From: a bacterium
GTDB taxonomy: Bacteria > UBA6262 > WVXT01
Length of the DNA stretch: 23,903 bases
NCBI GenBank assembly: GCA_035530055.1
Contig: DATKVN010000079.1
Span: 1 to 23,903 of the forward strand
Direction of reading: 5' to 3'
Positions 7,875-14,803 of this stretch are shown in pieces. How positions within the stretch are numbered: position 1 is the stretch's first letter; each line of letters begins with the position of its first letter. The notes under the pieces were generated by a model. It did not search any database. It saw only the letters and a program-made list of their open reading frames with translations, and was not told where the DNA came from. The position numbers were made by a program, and so were the translations under genes.

Positions 7875-9749
7875 ATGGAAGAAAAATTAGAAAGGAAACT
7901 TGGTCTGCTCGATGTCTTCTCTATTGCTTCCGGGGCAATGATTAGTTCGGGATTATTTATTTTGCCCGCTCTGGCATATGCAAAGACTGGACCTGCTGTG
8001 GTCTTCTCTTATATTTTAGCTGGCATTCTCATCTTGCCGGCAATGCTTGCCAAGGCGGAACTGGCTACTGCTATGCCTAAAGCAGGGGGAGTCTATTTTT
8101 TTATTGAGAGAAGCATGGGAGCTCCCATAGGTACCATCGGGGGACTTGCCAGTTGGTTTTCCTTGAGTTTTAAGAGCGCCTTTGCCCTTGTGGGAATAGG
8201 CATATTTGCTATGCTGATTAACCCCGGTATTACAGGGACACAAATAAGACTTATTGCTATAGGATGCTGTCTCTTGTTTATGTTTATTAATATCATCGGT
8301 GTTAAACATACCGGAAGATTCCAGGTAGCATTGGTCCTTTCTCTTATCGGTATACTCCTCTTATATGTCTTTCGTGGCTTTCTACTTATTCAACCACAAA
8401 GATATGCTCCCTTTCTCCCTTTTGGCTGGGGTTCGGTTTTTGCTACTGCAGGTCTTGTTTTTGTTTCCTTTGGAGGTTTAACAAAGATATGCTGTGTGGC
8501 AGAAGAGGTAAAAAATCCGGGACGCAATATCCCTTTGGGAATGTTTCTTGCTTTTACTATTGTGATGATTCTTTATGCTCTGGTTGTGTTCATAACAGTA
8601 GGATTGCTCGATTCTACAGAGCTTTCCCATTCTCTTACTCCCATTTCCCTTGGCGCCAGCACTTTCATGGGAAATTCAGGGGGTCTGATACTCGGTTTTG
8701 CTGCCTTTTTGGCGTTTATCTCTACGGCTAATGCCGGTATCTTAACCGCTTCCCGGGATGCGATGGCTATGAGCCGGGATTACCTCTTACCTAAATTTTT
8801 TCAGAGAATAAATGCCAGGTTTAAAACGCCTCATTTTTCTATAATCTTTACCAGTGCTTTTATGATTATAGTTATCTTATTCTTAAGTCTGGAGGATTTG
8901 GTCAAGACAGCATCTACTCTAATGATTCTATTGTTTCTATCTGTAAATCTATCCCTTATTGTTATGCGAGAAAGCAAGATACAGAGTTATCGGCCAAAAT
9001 TTCGTTCTCCCCTCTATCCCTGGATTCATATATTAGGAATCGTGGGATATGGATTTCTTATTTTTGAAATGGGAAGGGTTCCTCTTTCCATAACCGGGAT
9101 TTTTATCGTTTGTGGACTGGTCTGGTATTTAGTTTACGCCAGGAACAAAGTAAGTCGCCAGGCGGCGCTGGTGCATGTTATTGAACGAGTTACTGCCAGA
9201 GAGTTAGTTGACGCTACTTTACCGGAAGAGTTAAGAGAGATTATTGTTGAGCGGGATAAGATTGTGGAAGATAGATTTGATGACCTTATAAAGAAATGTG
9301 AAATTTTAGACTACGACCCAGCTACCACTACAAAATTTATGGCTGAAGACATGTTTAAAATAGTAGCAAATGTTCTATCCAGACGATTACAGATAGACGA
9401 AAAGACCTTGTTTAATCTTTTTATGAAAAGAGAAAAACAATCAAGCACAGTGGTTGCTCCCGGGCTGGCACTACCCCACATCGTTGTCAAAGGAGCTGGC
9501 AAGTTTGACATCTTAATAGTGCGCTGCAGACAAGGAATTGTTTTTCCTGATACACCCCAACTGGTGCACACTCTATTTGTTCTGGTGGGCTCTTCTGATG
9601 AACGGAATTTCCACCTCCGCGCCTTAGCAGCTATTGCCCAGATTGCCCAGGACAAAGATTTTGATAGGAACTGGTTAAAGGCGAGGAATATCGAAGAATT
9701 GAGACATATCATTTTATTAGCGGAAAGAAAACGTGTGGGTATAATATAA
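7875..9749 (+). CDS. APC-family permease fused to a PTS EIIA (fructose/Ntr-type) domain
   Basis: A 624-residue two-part protein. Residues about 10-430 hold about 12 membrane segments with APC-superfamily features: SIASGAMISSGLFILPALA in the first helix, KAELATAMPKAGGVYFFIERSMG, and ISTANAGILTASRDAMAMSRDYLLP. After a charged cytoplasmic linker (about 430-500), residues about 500-615 resemble the EIIA-2 domain: STVVAPGLALPHIV, with the phosphorylatable His at position 535, and FHLRALAAIAQIAQD. Transport of amino acids or another small cation-coupled solute could thus be controlled by phosphotransfer; this is inference. An in-frame stop at 7869 makes ATG 7875 the first possible start, and the nearest GAGGAG is 14 bases away, so initiation may be weak. 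It appears to be a single-gene unit. Confidence 0.85.
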   Translation: MEEKLERKLGLLDVFSIASGAMISSGLFILPALAYAKTGPAVVFSYILAGILILPAMLAKAELATAMPKAGGVYFFIERSMGAPIGTIGGLASWFSLSFKSAFALVGIGIFAMLINPGITGTQIRLIAIGCCLLFMFINIIGVKHTGRFQVALVLSLIGILLLYVFRGFLLIQPQRYAPFLPFGWGSVFATAGLVFVSFGGLTKICCVAEEVKNPGRNIPLGMFLAFTIVMILYALVVFITVGLLDSTELSHSLTPISLGASTFMGNSGGLILGFAAFLAFISTANAGILTASRDAMAMSRDYLLPKFFQRINARFKTPHFSIIFTSAFMIIVILFLSLEDLVKTASTLMILLFLSVNLSLIVMRESKIQSYRPKFRSPLYPWIHILGIVGYGFLIFEMGRVPLSITGIFIVCGLVWYLVYARNKVSRQAALVHVIERVTARELVDATLPEELREIIVERDKIVEDRFDDLIKKCEILDYDPATTTKFMAEDMFKIVANVLSRRLQIDEKTLFNLFMKREKQSSTVVAPGLALPHIVVKGAGKFDILIVRCRQGIVFPDTPQLVHTLFVLVGSSDERNFHLRALAAIAQIAQDKDFDRNWLKARNIEELRHIILLAERKRVGII

Positions 9750-9893
9750 ACCCCTTGCCCTCTCTTTTTCGGGAAACTCCTTTAATTGACTGAATTTCCT
9801 TTCCATTCTTTATCTGCTCTATCCACGGTAAGTAGTACTTCTGTATCAGTCGTCCCCGAAAGCAGGCCAAACATAAAACATAAATTATTTTAC

Positions 9894-9922
9894 TTGCAAC
9901 CGTGGAAAGTATTTAGTAAAAT
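9894..9922 (+). promoter_or_regulatory. Promoter of the LacD-like aldolase gene
   Basis: TTGCAA (9894-9899), a 17-bp spacer and TAAAAT (9917-9922) lie 65 bp before the ATG at 9988. The rest of the 238-bp gap (9750-9893) shows no gene or repeat I could support. Confidence 0.5.
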
Positions 9923-9987
9923 AAATTTCCCTGAGCAGGTAGTCCTTTAGGTAGCGAAAATAATTTTATGTAAACAAGGAGGAAGAA

Positions 9988-11064
9988 ATGGGTAGTTGGG
10001 CGAAATTTCCTGATGGGATTGAGGTGGAAGAGTCTATCTTTAAGGTATTAGCTAAATATGCACCTTCTGGCACTTTAGATGTTTTTGCTTCCGATCAACA
10101 TAATTCTTATCTCAAGTTAACTACATCTTATCTGAAGCACATTGGGGAAAGCAGAAAAGGTACTGATGAGGATGTGAAAGAAGTATGCCGGAGATTTGCT
10201 AAGTCTTTAGGTGGGATTCCTACGGCTGCTCTATTCAATCAGTTAGCCTTCAGAAGTCCTGGTTTCAGGGAGTTACTGGGGAAGAACGTTCTTCTTATCG
10301 GTAGACTTGAGGATACTAATACCATCCCGGTTGATGATGGCCGTGGTCAGCTTGCCCAGTTAGCTATCGAGCCGGAGGAATGCAAGGATGAGGTAGATGG
10401 TTTTAAAACACTGGTGAAGCTTAATCCAGACCATAAAGAGAGCTGGAAAAAGAACTTAGAGTGGCTCCAGGGAGTCTTTGAAAGATGCCGGAAGCTGGGC
10501 AAGCCCCTGTTCAACGAGACACTGATATTTCAATTGCCGGGTGAATCGAAGGCTGATTTGGCTAGAAGGCTACCCGATGGCGTGGTGAAGATGGCGGAGG
10601 ATTTCGGCCCTTTGGGACATTTTTATAAGACTCAAGTGCCCGTTCTCTGGGTGGAAGAGGGCGATAAGATTACCAAAATATGCGATGCAAAAGTTATAAG
10701 AGAGGCAGCGGAAGCGATGGCTAAAATTGTTCCCAGGCCTATGTTACTTTTGAGTGCTGCTGTCGATTTCGAGCAATATTCTTCCCAGTACGGGATAGTA
10801 GCAGATCTCTTTGCCGGACCGATGTGTGGACGGGCCTATTTTAAAGAATCGTTTAGCGACCCCGAGACAAAAGATTGGGACAGTTTACAGGCAAGCTTTA
10901 AACGGATTGCTCTTCCTCGTATCAAACAGATTAAGAAATTAGCGCAGGTGATGAGTGAGGCGTGGTGGCATAAGTTTTTACAGATGTCTGATGAAGCAAA
11001 GTCTCTCATCGATTTAGATGCCAAGACAAAGGTTTCCAGCATAAAAGCTGACTACGGTTACTGA
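9988..11064 (+). CDS. LacD-like class I aldolase (tagatose-bisphosphate aldolase family)
   Basis: A 358-residue protein that follows the TIM-barrel order of LacD-type Schiff-base aldolases. LDVFASDQHNSY (30-41) is the first strand with the usual acidic DQ. TLVKLNPD (141-148) and KPLFNETLIF (172-181, with E177) are inner strands. YKTQVPV (213-219) matches the LacD KVEVPV strand and makes K214 the candidate Schiff-base lysine. LLLSAAVDFEQY (253-264) and GPMCGRAYFKE (277-287) match the phosphate-binding C-terminal strands. Known relatives split tagatose-1,6-bisphosphate to dihydroxyacetone phosphate and glyceraldehyde 3-phosphate, but with no tagatose or galactose genes nearby the substrate is open; fructose bisphosphate or a sulfosugar phosphate are possible. 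The Shine-Dalgarno AAGGAGG is well placed. It stands alone. Confidence 0.75.
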   Translation: MGSWAKFPDGIEVEESIFKVLAKYAPSGTLDVFASDQHNSYLKLTTSYLKHIGESRKGTDEDVKEVCRRFAKSLGGIPTAALFNQLAFRSPGFRELLGKNVLLIGRLEDTNTIPVDDGRGQLAQLAIEPEECKDEVDGFKTLVKLNPDHKESWKKNLEWLQGVFERCRKLGKPLFNETLIFQLPGESKADLARRLPDGVVKMAEDFGPLGHFYKTQVPVLWVEEGDKITKICDAKVIREAAEAMAKIVPRPMLLLSAAVDFEQYSSQYGIVADLFAGPMCGRAYFKESFSDPETKDWDSLQASFKRIALPRIKQIKKLAQVMSEAWWHKFLQMSDEAKSLIDLDAKTKVSSIKADYGY

Positions 11065-11118
11065 TATAGGTTTTTAGTAAATTTTATCTTCAAAATTTGA
11101 ATCCCCTAAATTTTTTTC

Positions 11119-11147
11119 TTGACAAAATGATACTAATTTAGTATCAT
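11119..11147 (+). promoter_or_regulatory. Promoter of the Rrf2 iron-sulfur operon
   Basis: TTGACA (11119-11124) and TATCAT (11142-11147) are 17 bp apart. An exact TATAAT (11148-11153) lies just downstream but is 23 bp from the -35. The promoter core is almost wholly covered by the palindrome at 11126-11148. Confidence 0.7.
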
Positions 11148-11148
11148 T
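11126..11148. promoter_or_regulatory. Perfect 23-bp palindromic operator, likely for Rrf2
   Basis: AATGATACTAA (11126-11136), one central T (11137) and TTAGTATCATT (11138-11148) form a palindrome with 11-bp arms and no mismatch. It fills the spacer and the -10 of the promoter, so a bound protein would block RNA polymerase. The gene that follows encodes an Rrf2 regulator, a family whose members bind palindromes of about this size as dimers. Autorepression is the simplest reading. Confidence 0.75.
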
Positions 11149-11206
11149 ATAATAGAAATCAATTTGGACCTAATGGACTTAGCGGGATAAGAGGAGGGCT
11201 CGGGGG

Positions 11207-11635
11207 ATGAAGTTAATTACCAGAGATACCGATTATGCAATAAGAGCTCTCTGTTTTATTGCTAAGTGTGAAAAAGAGATAGTTCCTGTTTCTGAGTTGA
11301 ATAGAAACTTAAGAATTCCCGGGCCGTTTTTAAGGAAGATACTGCAGATATTAAATAAAAAAAGACTACTTAGGTCATATAAAGGTAAAGGTGGTGGTTT
11401 TATGTTGGCCCTTGCACCGAATAAAATATTTCTTGCTGATTTAATCGAAATATTCCAGGGTTCATTAAAACTGAATGAATGCATTTTTAAAAAGCGGATT
11501 TGCCCGGATATAAAGATTTGTAAGCTTAAGAAAAGAATAGATGCTATCCAAAAGTATGTTATCTCTGAATTAAAAGATATTACGTTAGTGTCTTTATTAG
11601 GCGAGACCCGGACTTATAGAGCAAAAGGAGGATAA
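11207..11635 (+). CDS. Rrf2-family regulator with three cluster-type cysteines
   Basis: A 142-residue winged-helix regulator. The N-terminus LITRDTDYAIRALCFIA and RIPGPFLRKILQILNKKRLLRSYKGKGGGFMLA (about 37-69) are diagnostic for Rrf2. Three cysteines, C92, C99 and C105, fall where IscR and NsrR hold their [2Fe-2S] or [4Fe-4S] cluster (IscR uses C92, C98 and C104), so it likely senses Fe-S status, nitric oxide or redox. It begins after a GGAGG and a second G-run next to the ATG. It is followed after 3 bases by a ferredoxin-domain gene and then a Zn-ribbon gene, forming an operon under the palindromic promoter. Which signal it senses cannot be read from the sequence. Confidence 0.88.
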   Translation: MKLITRDTDYAIRALCFIAKCEKEIVPVSELNRNLRIPGPFLRKILQILNKKRLLRSYKGKGGGFMLALAPNKIFLADLIEIFQGSLKLNECIFKKRICPDIKICKLKKRIDAIQKYVISELKDITLVSLLGETRTYRAKGG

Positions 11636-11638
11636 GCT

Positions 11639-12487
11639 GTGGCAAAGAGAAAGATAATAAAGATAGATGAAGAAAAGTGTAATGGCTGTGGCCTGTGCAT
11701 TCCCAACTGCCCTGAGGGGGCTTTACAGATAATAGATGGGAAGGCAAGGCTTATAAGTGACTTATTCTGCGATGGTTTAGGTGCCTGCATTGGCTACTGC
11801 CCTGAAGGAGCAATTACTATAGAAGAAAGAGAAGCTCAAGAGTATGATGAAAGAAAGGTTATGGAAAATATCGTGAAACAGGGAAAGAATGTAATTAAAG
11901 CGCACTTAGAACATCTTAAACAGCATAACCAGAGCGAATATCTTAAACAGGCAATAGGTTTCTTAAAAGAGAAAAATATAGAAATTCATCTTGAACAAGA
12001 ACATTTACCTGGTAAGCATAAACATATGTCTCCTTTTCCTGAATGCCCTGGTTCAAAGATAATGGATTTTAGAGAGAGAGAAGAAGTGGCTGAAGGAAAG
12101 AAAGCTGTCTCTAAAGGTATATCTCGGCTCAGACAATGGCCTGTGCAGATTATACTTGTTCCGCCGAGCGCACCTTATCTAAAGGATGCCGACTTATTGA
12201 TAGCTGCAGATTGTGTTCCCTTTGCCTATGCGGATTTCCACGATGATTTATTAAAAGGGAAGATTTTACTTGTAGGCTGTCCTAAGTTTGATGACGTTGA
12301 GTTTTACAAAGAGAGGATTACTCAGATTTTAAAAAATAACAACATAAAGTCTATAACCTGCACGTATATGGAGGTGCCTTGTTGTTTTGGGCTGGTAAGT
12401 ATTGTTAAATCGGCTATTTCTGCCTCGGGTAAAGATATACCATTCAAAGAGGTTACTATCAGCATAAAAGGAGGGAAGCTAAAATAA
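11639..12487 (+). CDS. Ferredoxin-domain protein with Cys-rich C-terminal region
   Basis: A 282-residue protein starting with GTG (AAAGGAGG upstream). Residues 1-65 are a bacterial two-cluster ferredoxin fold. Site one is C14-x2-C17-x2-C20-x3-C24-P. Site two has C44, C50 and C54-P, but L47 where the second Cys should be, so a 3Fe-4S cluster or a non-Cys ligand is expected there. A helical, His-rich stretch follows (about 85-130, containing GKHKHM). The C-terminal half (about 160-282) contains DCVP, GCPK and CC motifs and looks like a separate metal-binding or electron-transfer domain I do not recognise. The stop overlaps the start of the Zn-ribbon gene. I recall similar proteins near hybrid-cluster-protein genes in anaerobes; this was not checked. 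Confidence 0.8.
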   Translation: MAKRKIIKIDEEKCNGCGLCIPNCPEGALQIIDGKARLISDLFCDGLGACIGYCPEGAITIEEREAQEYDERKVMENIVKQGKNVIKAHLEHLKQHNQSEYLKQAIGFLKEKNIEIHLEQEHLPGKHKHMSPFPECPGSKIMDFREREEVAEGKKAVSKGISRLRQWPVQIILVPPSAPYLKDADLLIAADCVPFAYADFHDDLLKGKILLVGCPKFDDVEFYKERITQILKNNNIKSITCTYMEVPCCFGLVSIVKSAISASGKDIPFKEVTISIKGGKLK

Positions 12488-12795
12488 TGATTTTTAAGTG
12501 TCCGGGGGCTCAAAGGTTTAGACAGCCCCAGCCAGAGATTATAAACTGCCCTTTCTGCTCTGAGGAAGTAGAGATATGGACAAATGAGGTTCAGGCAACT
12601 TGCCCCAATTGCAAGAAGACTGTAATGCGTCAACAAGGCACCAGTTGCCTCGATTGGTGTAGATACGCAAAAGAGTGTGTGGGAGAGGAAGTTTACAATA
12701 AATACATAAAAAATAGGTCAATAGCCAGAAAACCAAGAATTACAAAGGGATTAAAAGAATATTCCGGCGATGATAAAAATGATAAAACACGCTAA
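12487..12795 (+). CDS. Small Zn-ribbon / Cys-rich protein
   Basis: A 102-residue protein with two cysteine groups. C21-x2-C24 and C39-x2-C42 form a Zn ribbon (CPFC ... CPNC). A second set, C54-x3-C58-x5-C64 in GTSCLDWCRYAKECVG, plus C5 near the N-terminus, could bind another metal or an Fe-S cluster. The C-terminal 30 residues are basic and low in complexity. The start shares a base with the stop of the ferredoxin gene, so the two are probably made together. The function is not known; the pairing with an Rrf2 regulator and a ferredoxin suggests Fe-S or nitrosative-stress chemistry. Confidence 0.75.
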   Translation: MIFKCPGAQRFRQPQPEIINCPFCSEEVEIWTNEVQATCPNCKKTVMRQQGTSCLDWCRYAKECVGEEVYNKYIKNRSIARKPRITKGLKEYSGDDKNDKTR

Positions 12796-12823
12796 AAGAA
12801 GATATATGTGCCATACAAAGTTC

Positions 12824-12852
12824 TTGACAGTTATGGATAAGTTGTATAGAAT
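12824..12852 (+). promoter_or_regulatory. Promoter of the Nfu gene
   Basis: TTGACA (12824-12829), a 17-bp spacer and TAGAAT (12847-12852) precede the ATG at 12901 by about 50 bp. The gene therefore appears to be transcribed apart from the Rrf2 operon, and no copy of the Rrf2 palindrome is seen here. Confidence 0.65.
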
Positions 12853-12900
12853 AAATGGTACTTAATAACAATTAATGAAGAGAAAAAAAAGGAGGATGCA

Positions 12901-13122
12901 ATGAAAGAAAAAGTAGAAGCTGCTTTAAATAAGGTAAGGCCATCGCTTCAGGCAGATGGCGGAGATGTAGAGCTAATAGAGGTCACTTCTGATGGGGTAG
13001 TCAAGGTAAGATTGACTGGTGCCTGTCGCGGATGTCCGCTGAGCCAGATGACCCTGAAAGCGGGCATAGAGAAGGTGATAAAACAAGAAGTGCCCGAGGT
13101 AAAAGAGGTTGTTGCTGTATAA
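12901..13122 (+). CDS. NifU C-terminal-domain (Nfu) Fe-S scaffold protein
   Basis: A 73-residue stand-alone Nfu domain. It shows the complete family pattern: an N-terminal helix with KVRPSLQADGGDVELIEV (11-28), then CRGCPLSQMTLKAGIEKVI with the cluster ligands C42 and C45, ending in VPEVKEVVAV. Two copies form a dimer that holds and passes on a [4Fe-4S] cluster. The Shine-Dalgarno GGAGG (12891-12895) is well placed. It sits downstream of the Rrf2/ferredoxin genes but has its own promoter. Confidence 0.92.
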   Translation: MKEKVEAALNKVRPSLQADGGDVELIEVTSDGVVKVRLTGACRGCPLSQMTLKAGIEKVIKQEVPEVKEVVAV

Positions 13123-13154
13123 AAATGAGACTGGAAAAGAAGAGAAAAAAAGTA

Positions 13155-13181
13155 TTGACAAGGGTTAAGTAATATTATAAG
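13155..13181 (+). promoter_or_regulatory. Candidate promoter of the structured RNA
   Basis: TTGACA (13155-13160) with TATAAG (13176-13181) at a 15-bp spacing would start transcription near 13188, right at the first long stem. The spacing is short, so this is tentative. A second TTGACA at 13218-13223 has only a poor -10 (TTATTT at 13242). Confidence 0.4.
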
Positions 13182-13189
13182 TTAGATTA

Positions 13190-13306
13190 CCCAATTAATG
13201 AAAATTTAATAATAGGCTTGACAGATAAATTTTCGTTGGGCTTATTTTAATTGACGAAGAAGTCGAAAGGCAAAGATGCCCCTAACGATGGTTAGGGGTT
13301 TTTTTT
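13190..13306 (+). ncRNA. Candidate small structured RNA or leader
   Basis: No open frame explains this stretch. CCCAA (13190-13194) and GAAAATTTA (13200-13208) pair with TAAATTTTC (13226-13234) and TTGGG (13236-13240), giving a 14-bp interrupted stem with a 5-base bulge and a 17-base loop. Two very short hairpins (GAC-gaagaa-GTC near 13253-13264, GGC-aaagat-GCC near 13269-13280) follow, and the transcript would end at the intrinsic terminator at 13279-13306. Length would be about 117 nt. I could not match it to a riboswitch or sRNA class. It may be an independent sRNA or an attenuator for the transporter frame beginning at 13325. Confidence 0.4.
13279..13306 (+). terminator. Strong intrinsic terminator
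   Basis: CCCCTAAC (13279-13286), the loop GATG (13287-13290) and GTTAGGGG (13291-13298) form a perfect 8-bp stem, directly followed by eight T (13299-13306). It lies 18 bases before the transporter frame at 13325, which has no visible promoter or Shine-Dalgarno of its own. Confidence 0.88.
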
Positions 13307-13324
13307 CGAATATCTGTTTTTTTT

Positions 13325-14197
13325 ATGGCGCAGGGAGATAATCGTAAGCAATTGTGGTATTTCCAGCACAACAGTCTGGTGCTGGAAAGGGCTAACGAGA
13401 ACTAGTATCTCATTTTTGCTGAAAAGGTAATAGAAGGTCAAAAAGAAAAATTAATGGTACAGTTAATTAGAAGTCCTTTAGAAGAAAGACTTAAGGCCTA
13501 GCATGGAGAGGATTGGCATACAACAAAAGGAAGGATTATAAGGGATATAGTTTATGCCGTTGATACAGGGCTTGTTGCCACGGTTTCCTTTATTGCCGGA
13601 ATTTCGGTTTCTTTAGTAATAAGGAATAGGATAATATTAGCGGGTCTAGTGGAGATAGTAGCTGGCACGCTGGCAATATTCTTTGGTTCTTATATGTCTA
13701 CCAAAGCTCAGAAACACTTCTTTGAGAATCAGATTGAGCGAGAAAAAAGAGAAATAGAAGAGGATCCTAAAAAAGAAACCCAAGAGATAAGAGATATTTT
13801 CAATGGTATGGGATTTACTAAAGAAGAACAGGAAATTGCCGTAAAACGTATTACTGCTGATAAACAAAGATGGCTTGAATTTATGGTTCAGGAAGAAATT
13901 GGCATAAGTCCTGGATTGATTGATAAACCTTTTGAAATAGGACTCATATCTGCGGGGGCGTTTCTTTTGGGTGCATTTCCTGCGATTTTTCCATTTTTTC
14001 TCTTTGCCAATGTAAGTAAGGCGTTGGTTATTTCTGCATTTTTAGTTTTGGGGTTTCTTTTTATTTTGGGTGTAATTAAGACTAAAGTTACAAAGAGTAA
14101 CTGGCTTGTAAGTGGATTGGAGACATTGTTGATAGGTGCTGTATCCTGTGGTGCAGGATTACTTTTGGGAAGGATAGCTGCCGGATATTTTCATTGA
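13325..14197 (+). pseudogene. VIT1/CCC1-type transporter frame with two in-frame TAG codons
   Basis: Reading from ATG 13325 to TGA 14197 gives 290 codons in one frame, interrupted only by TAG at 13403-13405 (codon 27) and TAG at 13499-13501 (codon 59). After the second TAG the frame reads HGEDWHTTKGRIIRDIVY and then AVDTGLVATVSFIAGIS, which is the start and first membrane helix of VIT1/CCC1 transporters; that homology lies before the first available start (GTG 13649). No ATG, GTG or TTG occurs in frame between 13502 and 13648. The usual NDG of helix 1 is degraded (VDTG). There is no Shine-Dalgarno at 13325, and a terminator lies just upstream. It is either a decaying gene or one needing UAG readthrough; the first is more likely. 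Confidence 0.6.
13649..14197 (+). CDS. VIT1/CCC1-family Fe/Mn transporter, uninterrupted part
   Basis: This is the open part of the frame described above (GTG 13649, 182 residues). It begins inside membrane helix 2 (VEIVAGTLAIFFGSYMSTKAQKH), followed by the cytoplasmic metal-binding helices KREIEEDPKKETQEIRDIF and TADKQRWLEFMVQEEIGI typical of VIT1/CCC1, then three hydrophobic helices (about 92-112, 115-137 and 150-175). Family members export Fe2+ or Mn2+ from the cytoplasm. Starting here would omit helix 1 and its key acidic residue, and no Shine-Dalgarno precedes this GTG, so a working protein from this start is doubtful. The following genes concern iron and oxygen, which fits the family role. 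Confidence 0.6.
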   Translation: MEIVAGTLAIFFGSYMSTKAQKHFFENQIEREKREIEEDPKKETQEIRDIFNGMGFTKEEQEIAVKRITADKQRWLEFMVQEEIGISPGLIDKPFEIGLISAGAFLLGAFPAIFPFFLFANVSKALVISAFLVLGFLFILGVIKTKVTKSNWLVSGLETLLIGAVSCGAGLLLGRIAAGYFH

Positions 14198-14278
14198 GCA
14201 GGTATGAGTAGTTTGTTATTCGATTATTCGGATTCTTGAAGGAGTATATAAAAGTTATCGACGAAGAAGGAGGCGAGG

Positions 14279-14803
14279 ATGGCTAAAGTAGCGGTTCTTG
14301 TTGAAGATAATTATCAGGTTTTAGAAGTCTGGTATCCTTATCTGCGTCTACGGGAAGATGGCATAGAAACTCTCCTCGTAGGAACAGGGAGAAAGAGGGA
14401 GTATAAGAGTAAGGAAGGCTACCCCGCAGTAGAACAACTCCCTATAGAAAAGGCAAGGGTGGCTGATTTTTCCGGAGTAGTTATCCCCGGAGGATATGCT
14501 CCTGATATTTTGAGAAGATACAAAGAAGTAAATAACTTTGTAAGGGAAATGTATAAGAAAAATAAACTTGTTGCTGCTATCTGTCATGGAGGCTGGGTTC
14601 TGGTATCAGCGGGGATAGTGAAGGGTAAGAAGGTAACCGGTTTTTACGCTATAAAAGATGACCTGGTAAATGCTGGTGGAAAGTTTATTGACAAGGAAGT
14701 TGTTGTGGATGGCAATCTGATTACTTCTCGCAAACCTTTCGATTTACCGGCATTTTGTAGAGAGATACTACGAAAAATCAAAAAATCGGAGGAGAGTAAA
14801 TGA
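14279..14803 (+). CDS. DJ-1/PfpI-family protein (glyoxalase/deglycase-like)
   Basis: A 174-residue single-domain protein of the DJ-1/PfpI superfamily. The nucleophile elbow AAICHGGWVLVSAG gives C102 with H103. The conserved Glu is near residue 16 (QVLEVWYPYLRLREDG), and VVIPGGYAPDILRR (67-80) is the usual glycine loop. Members with this Cys-His pair are annotated as protease I, but the better-supported activity is removal of methylglyoxal adducts or glyoxalase III. It has a good Shine-Dalgarno (GGAGGCGAGG). The stop overlaps the next gene (ATGA at 14800), which ties it to a small membrane protein. It fits in a stress-response series. Confidence 0.88.
   Translation: MAKVAVLVEDNYQVLEVWYPYLRLREDGIETLLVGTGRKREYKSKEGYPAVEQLPIEKARVADFSGVVIPGGYAPDILRRYKEVNNFVREMYKKNKLVAAICHGGWVLVSAGIVKGKKVTGFYAIKDDLVNAGGKFIDKEVVVDGNLITSRKPFDLPAFCREILRKIKKSEESK

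Noticed and set aside
9750-9893. Minus-strand coding remnant in the gap after the permease gene
   Set aside because: Short translated stretches were seen in all three minus frames, none with a start, Shine-Dalgarno and family motif together.
13279-13298. attC-like integron site (TAAC ... GTTA arms)
   Set aside because: The arms are perfectly paired and followed by eight T, which is the form of an intrinsic terminator; no integrase or cassette structure is present.
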